Position numbers and translations under genes: made by a program | Origin: Thermoleophilia bacterium | Lineage (GTDB): Bacteria; Actinomycetota; Thermoleophilia; Gaiellales; Gaiellaceae | Direction of reading: 5' to 3' | Assembly: GCA_025927435.1 (NCBI GenBank) | Contig: JAICLM010000057.1 | Span: 1-10,886 of the forward strand | DNA length: 10,886 nt | Shown: in pieces, positions 1 to 5,020 of the stretch | Position numbering within the stretch: the first letter of the stretch is position 1 | Layout of the letters: each line of letters opens with the position of its first letter | Notes under the pieces: generated by a model | Seen by the model: the letters and a program-made list of their open reading frames with translations, nothing else | The model's database searches: none | Told to the model about the DNA's origin: nothing

Positions 1-820
1 CGGCATCGCCGTCCGCGAAGACGCGGATCGCGGTCACCTTGCCGGGGTCGAGACGGTCTCGTACCGTCACCACTCCGGAGAAGACCCGCGTGTACGCGAT
101 CCGGTCGCCGGTCGGCCCGCGCTCGATCTTGAACACGCGCGCCGAGAGCGGCCCGTCGCCGTCGCCGACGCGCGCCGGCAGCAGCCGCGCGATACCGCTT
201 CTCACCTCCTCCACGCCCGCGCCGGTGAGTGCCGAGCCGAAGAAGACCGGGTGCAGCTCGCCCGCTCGCGCCCGCTCGGCGAGGTCGCCGTCCGCGTCCC
301 CGAACGAGGCGACCGTCGCCGCCCGTGTCCCGAGCCCGTCCGCCGAGCCCATCGGAACGATCTCCGGAGTCAGGCGGTGCTCGATCTCGTCGAGCACGCG
401 CTCCGGATCCGCTCCCGCCCGGTCGATCTTGTTCACGAACAGCAGCGTCGGTACGTCCAGCCGCTGCAGCGCGCGCATCAGGATCCGCGTCTGCGGTTGG
501 ACGCCTTCCACGGCCGAGATCACGAGGACCGCGCCGTCGAGCACGCTCAGCACCCGCTCGACCTCGGCGATGAAGTCCGGGTGGCCGGGCGTGTCGATCA
601 GATTGACCGTCACGTCGTCGATCGGGAACGAGACGACAGCGGACTTGATCGTGATGCCGCGCTGCTGCTCGAGCGGGAGCGAGTCGGTGTGCGTCGTGCC
701 CTTGTCGACACTGCCGACCTCGTCGATCACGCCGGCGGCGTAGAGCAGCCGTTCGGTGAGAGTTGTCTTACCGGCGTCTACATGCGCCAGGATCCCCAAG
801 TTCAGCGTTCTGCGAAGCAC
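1..820 (-). CDS. Tet(M)/OtrA-type ribosomal-protection GTPase (partial, C-terminus off window)
   Basis: This is a translational GTPase of the EF-G-like ribosomal protection family, whose members bind the ribosome and release tetracyclines. The first 273 residues are visible. The G1 loop AHVDAGKTTLT is at residues 12-22. GSVDKGTTHTDSLPLEQQRG, containing switch I, is at 36-55. G3 (DTPGH) is at 76-80 and G4 (NKID) at 130-133. PVFFGSAL then leads into domain 2. The GSVDKGTTHTD stretch and the small domain 2 immediately after the G domain fit Tet(M)/Tet(W)/OtrA better than EF-G. I chose the GTG start at 818-820 because GGAGGT lies 8 bases upstream. An ATG between them abuts the ribosome binding site and opens only an out-of-frame octapeptide. 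It is divergent from the ligase gene. Whether it confers resistance or is a housekeeping paralogue cannot be decided here. Confidence 0.9.
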   Translation of the reverse strand, partial: MLRRTLNLGILAHVDAGKTTLTERLLYAAGVIDEVGSVDKGTTHTDSLPLEQQRGITIKSAVVSFPIDDVTVNLIDTPGHPDFIAEVERVLSVLDGAVLVISAVEGVQPQTRILMRALQRLDVPTLLFVNKIDRAGADPERVLDEIEHRLTPEIVPMGSADGLGTRAATVASFGDADGDLAERARAGELHPVFFGSALTGAGVEEVRSGIARLLPARVGDGDGPLSARVFKIERGPTGDRIAYTRVFSGVVTVRDRLDPGKVTAIRVFADGDA

Positions 821-891
821 TCGTCCATACCTCCAAGGTGGTCACTTCGGCCTCCTGAATGGCAATGAACGTCGTGCGCACGCCGCCTCCT

Positions 892-905
892 TCGGATCGA
901 TCCGA
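892..905. repeat. 14-bp perfect palindrome in the divergent intergenic region, possible operator
   Basis: TCGGATCGATCCGA reads the same on both strands. It lies in the 117-bp gap between the ribosomal-protection GTPase gene (minus) and the ligase gene (plus). It overlaps the place where a -35 box for the ligase promoter would sit. A second perfect palindrome, CGTGCGCACG, lies at 873-882. Both could bind a dimeric repressor, but CGATCG-rich palindromes are common in DNA of this composition, so this is only a candidate. Confidence 0.3.
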
Positions 906-924
906 CTGGCGCTTACAGACAGAG

Positions 925-937
925 AATAATCCGCGCC
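925..937 (+). promoter_or_regulatory. Candidate -10 box giving a leaderless ligase transcript
   Basis: AATAAT at 925-930 matches the bacterial -10 consensus at five of six positions and stands out in very GC-rich sequence. It ends seven bases before the GTG at 938. No ribosome binding site precedes that GTG. Transcription starting about seven bases after the box would begin at the start codon itself, which is a leaderless arrangement common in actinobacteria. The -35 region (about 902-907) is poor. Confidence 0.45.
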
Positions 938-2125
938 GTGCCGATCTTCCAGCCCGAGGTCGAGACGATGCCCAGGCCGGAGCTCGAGCGGCTCCAGCGC
1001 GACCGGCTACGCGAGCGATTCGGCGTCGAGCTCGAGGCGCTGCCGGAGCAGCCGTTCCGGGTCAAGTCGGAACTCCGGAACGCGTATCCGTTCGGGCTCT
1101 TGCAGGTGCCGCTCGAGGAGTGCGTTCGGATCCATGCCTCGTCGGGCACGCGCGGGAAGGCGACGATCGTCGCGTACACGCGCGCCGACCTCGCGGCCTG
1201 GGCGGATTGCTGCGCGCGGGCGCTCGCTGCGGCCGGCGCCGGGCCGGGCACCGTCGTCCACGTCGCCTACGGCTACGGCCTCTTCACCGGCGGTCTGGGC
1301 CTGCACTACGGGGCCGAGCGCCTCGGCTGCACTGTCGTCCCGGCTTCCGGCGGCAACACTCCTCGGCAGGCGCAGCTGCTCGAGGACCTCGGCGCCGAGA
1401 TCCTCTGCTGCACGCCGAGCTACGCGCTCGCGATCGCCGACCACGTCTCCGAGCCCGGGAGCCTCGAGCTCCGCGCCGGGCTCTTCGGCGCCGAGCCGTG
1501 GACGGAGGGGCTGCGCGAGGCGATCGAGGTCGCGCTCGACCTGAAGGCGCTCGACATCTACGGCCTGTCCGAGGTCATGGGCCCCGGCGTGTCGGCCGAG
1601 TGCCTCGAGACCCGGGACGGCGCGCACGTGAACGAGGACCACTTCCTCGTGGAGGTCGTCGACCCGCAGTCGGGTCAGCCGCTGCCCGACGGCGAGGTCG
1701 GCGAGCTCGTCTTCTCGACGCTGACGAAGGAGGCGCTGCCGCTGCTGCGCTACCGCACCGGCGACCTCGCGTCGCTCACGCGCGAGCCGTGCGCCTGTGG
1801 CCGCACGTTTGCCCGGATGTCGCGCGTCCTCGGCCGGACCGACGACATGCTGATCATTCGCGGCGTCAACGTCTTCCCGAGCGAGATCGAACGCGCGCTG
1901 CTCGCGATTCCCGAGCTGTCGCCGCACTACCAGCTCGTCGTCGAGCGCCCCGGCCACCTCGACGAGCTGACCGTTCAGGTGGAGGGAACCGTCGATCCCG
2001 CGGAGGTGCGCAAGCAGCTCCACGACGCTCTCGGGCTGACTGCGCAGGTCGAGATCGTCGAGCCCGGCAGCGTCTCCCGCAGCGAGGGGAAGGTGTTGCG
2101 CGTGCTCGACCGCCGCAGCGCGTAA
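938..2125 (+). CDS. Phenylacetate-CoA ligase family adenylate-forming enzyme
   Basis: The 395-residue protein belongs to the PaaK branch of ANL enzymes, which activate an aryl-acetate or related acid with ATP and transfer it to CoA. Signatures in order are the phosphate loop SSGTRGKAT (68-76), YGYGLFTGGLGLHYGAE (111-127), DIYGLSEVMGPG (206-217), YRTGDL (272-277), GRTDDMLIIRGVNVFPSEIE (299-318) and the C-terminal lysine region SRSEGKVLRV (380-389, Lys385). Compared with typical PaaK (about 430 residues) it lacks roughly 25-30 residues between the first helix (RDRLRERF, 21-28) and the LPFTTK-like segment (here QPFRVKSELR). The phosphate loop has Arg72 and Ala75 where Thr and Pro are usual. The GTG start gives the expected ETMPR..L..LQ N-terminus. 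The true substrate is unknown. A PaaG-like gene lies downstream. Confidence 0.88.
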   Translation: MPIFQPEVETMPRPELERLQRDRLRERFGVELEALPEQPFRVKSELRNAYPFGLLQVPLEECVRIHASSGTRGKATIVAYTRADLAAWADCCARALAAAGAGPGTVVHVAYGYGLFTGGLGLHYGAERLGCTVVPASGGNTPRQAQLLEDLGAEILCCTPSYALAIADHVSEPGSLELRAGLFGAEPWTEGLREAIEVALDLKALDIYGLSEVMGPGVSAECLETRDGAHVNEDHFLVEVVDPQSGQPLPDGEVGELVFSTLTKEALPLLRYRTGDLASLTREPCACGRTFARMSRVLGRTDDMLIIRGVNVFPSEIERALLAIPELSPHYQLVVERPGHLDELTVQVEGTVDPAEVRKQLHDALGLTAQVEIVEPGSVSRSEGKVLRVLDRRSA

Positions 2126-2157
2126 CCGCGCCGGCTGATTCGACGTTCAAGGCCTGG

Positions 2158-2310
2158 ATGAACGAGCAGCACGACGCGAACACGAACGACATCGACGGCT
2201 GGCCGCTGCCGTCCCGGGACGTGCTCCGCGAGCTCGATCCTCCCGCGGTGGTCTGGTCGGAGGCAGAGTCCTCGGCTACGCCGCAGACTGGTCGCTCTGC
2301 CAGAGGCTGA
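2158..2310 (+). CDS. Possible 50-residue hypothetical protein or gene remnant
   Basis: An ATG at 2158 opens 50 codons in which almost every third base is G or C over about the first 30 codons. This bias matches the real genes here. The peptide (MNEQHDANTNDIDGWPLPSR, then VLRELDPPAVVW) is not repetitive or arginine-rich as shadow frames usually are. Against it, there is no clear ribosome binding site, I recognise no family, and its end overlaps the convergent VOC gene by 35 bp. The frame stays biased a few codons upstream of the ATG, so it may be the tail of an eroded gene. Confidence 0.3.
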   Translation: MNEQHDANTNDIDGWPLPSRDVLRELDPPAVVWSEAESSATPQTGRSARG

Positions 2311-2632
2311 ACGCGTTCCCCTCGGTGTCGCGGCAGCCGGCGAACCAGCCGTAGCCCTGCACCGGAGACTTCTCCTCGGCCTCGCCGCCGAGCTCGCGCA
2401 CTTTTGCAATCGTCGCGTCGATGTCGTCGGTGTCGAAGTAGACGCGGAGGTGGCCGGGCGTGTCCGCGCCTGAGATCGCGCCACCCTGGTCTTCGGCGGT
2501 CTGGAACATCCGGTAGTCCATCTCCGGCGACATCGGCGGTCCGACCTCCCAGCCGAAGACGCCGCTCCAGAATCCCTGCGCACGATCTGCGTCCGCCGCA
2601 CCGATCTCCACGTGAACGAGCTTGCCTGGCAT
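2276..2632 (-). CDS. VOC family (glyoxalase/bleomycin-resistance fold) protein
   Basis: This small 118-residue cytosolic protein has a single VOC module pair. The N-terminal strand VHVEIGAAD with FWSGVFGWEV (residues 6-30) is the typical beta-alpha-beta opening. HLRVYFDTDDIDATIAKVRELGG (61-83) begins the second half, and RDTEGNAFSLWQ (101-112) matches the usual D-x-EGN ending. His7 and Glu9 near the start, and residues near Glu104, are where VOC enzymes place metal ligands, but I cannot assign a reaction. The ATG at 2630-2632 is preceded by GAGAGGAG, with AGGAG five bases from the start. Longer upstream starts run through the divergent EthD-like gene and are rejected. It lies opposite the ligase and EthD-like genes, so any role in their pathway is a guess. 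Confidence 0.85.
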   Translation of the reverse strand: MPGKLVHVEIGAADADRAQGFWSGVFGWEVGPPMSPEMDYRMFQTAEDQGGAISGADTPGHLRVYFDTDDIDATIAKVRELGGEAEEKSPVQGYGWFAGCRDTEGNAFSLWQSDQSAA

Positions 2633-2651
2633 CGCTGCTCCTCTCGCCCGG

Positions 2652-2659
2652 GTTATCGT
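2652..2659. promoter_or_regulatory. Candidate overlapping divergent -10 boxes
   Basis: The 54-bp gap between the VOC gene and the EthD-like gene has one AT-richer spot. TATCGT (2654-2659) could serve the plus strand, and GATAAC (the complement of 2652-2657) could serve the minus strand. Each matches the -10 consensus at four of six positions and lies upstream of a good ribosome binding site. No convincing -35 boxes are visible. Confidence 0.25.
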
Positions 2660-2686
2660 CCCCCCGCAACCTGTCGAAAGGAGTCT

Positions 2687-2968
2687 ATGTACCGGGTCGC
2701 AGTCCTCTACGAGAGCGAGCCCGACACCGAGGCGTACGCGGAGCACGCGGAGCTGTGCGCACAGGTGCCGAACGGCGTCTTCCGCCACGGCAAGGTAACG
2801 GGCGCGCCGATGGGCGAGCCGAGGCACGCGTACTACGCCGAGTGGGAGTTCGCCGACGAGCAGGCGTTCCAGAGCGCGATCCGCAGCGACGAGTTCATGG
2901 CGACGGGGAAGGACGCCTATAAGCGCGGCTTCCCGCAGCCGACCGTCGAGTTCCTCGAGCTGGGCTAG
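2687..2968 (+). CDS. EthD-like dimeric alpha/beta barrel protein
   Basis: The 93-residue protein opens with MYRVAVLYESEPDTEAYAEH, the characteristic start of EthD-type proteins, which are small ferredoxin-like folds that dimerise into a barrel. A middle strand HAYYAEWEFADEQAFQSAI (residues 47-65) and a C-terminal strand VEFLEL (87-92) complete the fold. The usual H-x-P segment after the first helix is shortened to AELCAQVPN, so it is a divergent member. Family members are often encoded beside degradation genes for ethers, aromatics or polyketides, and their chemistry is mostly unproven. GAAAGGAG sits just ahead of the ATG. The stop is two bases before the GTG of the PaaG-like gene, so the two are almost certainly co-transcribed and translationally coupled. 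Confidence 0.75.
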   Translation: MYRVAVLYESEPDTEAYAEHAELCAQVPNGVFRHGKVTGAPMGEPRHAYYAEWEFADEQAFQSAIRSDEFMATGKDAYKRGFPQPTVEFLELG

Positions 2969-2970
2969 TC

Positions 2971-3738
2971 GTGGCCGAAGTCGAGGTCTCGCGCGACGGC
3001 GCCGTCCAGACGATCACGCTCAACCGGCCGGACAAGCTGAACGCCTTCACGGTGGGCGTGCACGAGGCGCTGCAGGGGGCGCTCGAGGAGGCGCGCGACC
3101 CCGGGGTGCGCGCGGTCGTGATCACCGGAGCGGGTCGCGGCTTCTCTGCCGGCCAGGACCTCTCGGCCTTCGGCGAATCGGGTGATATCGCGTCGATGCT
3201 GCGCGCGACGTACCACGTCAACGTCCTGGCGATCCGTGCCCTCGAGAAGCCGGTGATCGCGGCCGTCAACGGCGTGTGCGCGGGTGCGGGCCTATCCCTT
3301 GCGTGCGCGTGCGACGTCAGGCTCGCCTCCGACGCCGCTTTCTTCGTGCCCGGCTTCGTCGGGATCGGGCTGATTCCCGACTCCGGCGGCACCTATTTCA
3401 TCCAGCGCCTGCTCGGCACCCCGCGTGCATTCGAGTGGATGACCTCGAACCGGCGCCTGACCGCGGCGGAGGCGCACGCCTGGGGGCTCGTCTCCGAGGT
3501 GATCGAGGCGGATTCGTTCGCTGCGCGGATGGCGGAGCGGGCCGCCGAGCTCGCCGCCGCGCCGACGCGCGCGATCGCGCTCACGAAGCGGCTCTACGAC
3601 GAAGCGGGAACCTCGACGCTCGAGGAGCAGCTCGAGCGGGAGGCCGAGGCCCAGGCCGCGGCGGCGCAGACGGAGGACTTCCGCGAGGGCGTCGCAGCGT
3701 TCGGCGAGAAGCGGGCTGCGCGCTTCAGCGGACGCTAG
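2971..3738 (+). CDS. Enoyl-CoA hydratase/isomerase, PaaG-like
   Basis: This 255-residue crotonase-fold enzyme has full family length. FSAGQDL (58-64) and GVCAGAGLSLA (101-111) form the oxyanion-hole regions, and GIGLIPDSGG (131-140) carries the catalytic acid Asp137. The C-terminus EDFREGVAAFGEKRAARFSG closely follows PaaG, the 1,2-epoxyphenylacetyl-CoA isomerase of phenylacetate breakdown. PaaG-type isomerases use the Asp in the PDSGG motif and lack the first glutamate of true hydratases. Here the position upstream is also not a glutamate (residues 111-121, ACACDVRLASD), which favours isomerase activity. The GTG start directly follows the EthD-like gene. The ligase upstream is functionally compatible. 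The stop codon shares CTAG with the convergent SelW-like gene. Other crotonase activities cannot be excluded. Confidence 0.88.
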   Translation: MAEVEVSRDGAVQTITLNRPDKLNAFTVGVHEALQGALEEARDPGVRAVVITGAGRGFSAGQDLSAFGESGDIASMLRATYHVNVLAIRALEKPVIAAVNGVCAGAGLSLACACDVRLASDAAFFVPGFVGIGLIPDSGGTYFIQRLLGTPRAFEWMTSNRRLTAAEAHAWGLVSEVIEADSFAARMAERAAELAAAPTRAIALTKRLYDEAGTSTLEEQLEREAEAQAAAAQTEDFREGVAAFGEKRAARFSGR

Positions 3739-3953
3739 GCGCCGACGAGCCGCTCGATCTCGCCCTCGCCGGGGAACCGGCCGACGGCGTGCTTCGAGAA
3801 GACGAGCTCCCCGTCGCGGACGACGTCGAACTGCCCCTTGCCTCCGGGCGTCGCAGTTGCGTCGATTCCACGCTCTCGAAGCATGGCCACGAGACTCGCG
3901 GCCCGGGGCTCGTAGCCGCTTCAGGTGGGGCAGTAGAGGATCTCGACGGCCAC
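3735..3953 (-). CDS. SelW/Rdx-family selenoprotein with in-frame UGA (Sec11)
   Basis: The reading frame encodes 72 residues with a UGA at codon 11 (3921-3923). The N-terminus is MAVEILYCPT, and after the UGA comes SGYEPRAASLVAMLRERG. The rest includes GGKGQFDVVRDGELVFSKHAVGRFP (37-61), the family's characteristic second half. In the SelT/SelW/SelH (Rdx) family a thioredoxin-like fold carries CxxU or CxxC at precisely this place, so the UGA falls on the redox residue and is best read as selenocysteine. The protein probably acts as a small cytosolic thiol/selenol redox factor. The GTG at 3951-3953 has no ribosome binding site, but TACGAT lies six bases upstream, suggesting a leaderless mRNA. 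The TAG stop shares CTAG with the PaaG-like gene. The main alternative is a TGC/TGT-to-TGA sequencing error in a Cys homologue. Confidence 0.85.
3885..3917 (-). promoter_or_regulatory. SECIS-like hairpin immediately downstream of the Sec UGA
   Basis: On the mRNA, after UGA and one codon (AGC), GGCUACGAG (3917-3909) pairs with CUCGUGGCC (3893-3885) over nine consecutive pairs, one of them G-U. The loop is 15 bases (3894-3908), and a few further C-G pairs are possible within it. Bacterial SECIS elements lie inside the coding region just after the UGA and recruit SelB. Position and stability fit. I have not folded it computationally, and GC-rich DNA forms hairpins easily. Confidence 0.6.
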
Positions 3954-4014
3954 GGGAAGATCGTACGCGCGCCGATTGTGCCTCTGCCGCGAACGGTCGT
4001 ACACTGAGCGCGTC
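3954..4014. promoter_or_regulatory. Divergent promoter region between the SelW-like and secreted-protein genes
   Basis: This 61-bp gap separates two GTG starts, neither with a ribosome binding site. For the plus strand, TTGTGC (3976-3981) and TACACT (4000-4005), 18 bases apart, make a plausible promoter whose box ends nine bases before the GTG. For the minus strand, TACGAT (complement of 3960-3965) ends six bases before the SelW-like GTG. Both transcripts would be leaderless or nearly so. Confidence 0.4.
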
Positions 4015-4671
4015 GTGCCGAGGGGCGTCGTCCTTGCCGCAGTAGTGGCCGCCGCGCTCGTGGTGGCCGGGGCGGTGCTCGCGGCCGATCCGGGCAAGGA
4101 GAAGATCGCGCGCACCGCCGCGGGGAACGCGCAGGCCAGGAGCGAAGTCCTGCGCCGCACCGATCTCGGCAAAGGCTGGACTGGCGGGTTCAAGAAGCCG
4201 ACTATTCCCTCGACCGAGCCGTGCTCGTATCGGCCGAAGCAGTCCGATCTCGTGCTCGTCGGGGCAGCCGAAACCACCTGGAGCCGACCGCTCGCCCGCG
4301 AGGTCGAGAGTCAGGCCCAGGTCGTGCGTACGCCGGCGATGGTGAGACGGGACTGGCGGCGGACGGTCACCGCCCCTCAGGTGCTGCCCTGCTTGCGCCA
4401 GGGCTTCAAGAAGTCTCTGGGCCCGCAGGTCAGGGCCGTTTCGGTTCGCCGGGTTGCCTTCCCCCGCGTAGCGACCTTTACGCGCGCATTTCGTCTTCGC
4501 GCGACGGTCGAGAGTGAGGCCGGCGCGGTCCCGATCGAGCTCGATGTCGTTGCCCTGGGGGCCGGGCGCAGCGAAATCACTCTCACCCTCAGCGCGATCG
4601 GCTCGGGCCGTGGCGCCTTGCGGGCCGACGCCCTACGTCTCGCGCGCGTCCTCGGGCGCCGCGCCCACTGA
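4015..4671 (+). CDS. Secreted protein of unknown function
   Basis: I do not recognise a family for this 218-residue protein. It begins with a clear signal peptide: a short basic start (MPRG), a hydrophobic run of alanine, valine and leucine (residues 5-22) and a likely cleavage near LAA-D (about 24/25). No lipobox cysteine is present. The mature part has just two cysteines, Cys70 and Cys126, which could form one disulphide. It has a mix of predicted strands (AVPIELDVVALGAGRSEITLTL, 171-192) and a C-terminal basic helix. The GTG at 4015 follows a promoter-like TACACT and places the signal peptide at the N-terminus. An upstream in-frame TTG would add thirteen residues ahead of it and is rejected. 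The CNB gene follows after 19 bp and may be co-transcribed. Confidence 0.75.
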   Translation: MPRGVVLAAVVAAALVVAGAVLAADPGKEKIARTAAGNAQARSEVLRRTDLGKGWTGGFKKPTIPSTEPCSYRPKQSDLVLVGAAETTWSRPLAREVESQAQVVRTPAMVRRDWRRTVTAPQVLPCLRQGFKKSLGPQVRAVSVRRVAFPRVATFTRAFRLRATVESEAGAVPIELDVVALGAGRSEITLTLSAIGSGRGALRADALRLARVLGRRAH

Positions 4672-4690
4672 GTTCGGCGATACTCGCGTC

Positions 4691-5020
4691 GTGGACGACG
4701 ACGATCTTCGCAAGCTGGAGGCGGCGGGCTCGGAGCTCTCGTTCGGCGCCGGGCAGATGCTGATCGAGCGCGGCAAGCCGGGCGCCGGCCTGTACGTCGT
4801 GGTCGAGGGCCAGATCGTGGTGGAGGCGCCCGAGGGCACGCGCGAGCTCGGGCCCGGCTCGGTGGTCGGCGAGCGGGCGCTCCTCTCGGAGGACGGGACG
4901 CGGACGGCACGCGTCCGGGCGCTGACCTACGGCAAAGTCGTCGCCGTCGAGCGAGCGGAGGTCGACCGCCTCTGCGCCGAGGATCCCGCCTTCGCGGAGC
5001 GCTTGGCGCAGGTCTCCTAG
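4691..5020 (+). CDS. Stand-alone cyclic nucleotide-binding domain protein
   Basis: The 109-residue protein is a single CNB (cAMP-receptor fold) domain with nothing attached. GAGLYVVVEGQIVVEAPEG (31-49) makes the first beta-roll strands. The phosphate-binding cassette reads GPGSVVGERALLSEDGTRTARV (54-75), with Gly60-Glu61 and Arg71-Thr72 in the positions that contact the ribose and phosphate of cAMP, so ligand binding looks intact. VERAEVDRLCAEDPAFAERL (86-105) is the lid helix. There is no DNA-binding or catalytic domain, so it probably acts by protein contact or as a ligand buffer. The GTG start has GATACT seven bases ahead and no ribosome binding site. Its TAG overlaps the stop of the convergent peptidase gene in a shared CTAG. 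Confidence 0.85.
   Translation: MDDDDLRKLEAAGSELSFGAGQMLIERGKPGAGLYVVVEGQIVVEAPEGTRELGPGSVVGERALLSEDGTRTARVRALTYGKVVAVERAEVDRLCAEDPAFAERLAQVS

Noticed and set aside
826..828. ATG just upstream of the GTPase GTG as the true start or a leader peptide
   Set aside because: It abuts GGAGGT with no spacer and is out of frame, giving only eight codons. A regulatory role cannot be supported from the sequence alone.
251..868. Long plus-strand frames antisense to the ribosomal-protection GTPase gene
   Set aside because: They are Arg/Ser/Pro-rich or lack any recognisable motif, while the minus strand gives a clear GTPase with all G motifs in order.
3921..4277. A minus-strand frame of 118 residues ending at the UGA of the SelW-like gene
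   Set aside because: Its upstream part is antisense to the secreted-protein gene and shows no family resemblance. Only its last ten residues are real, as the N-terminus of the SelW-like protein.
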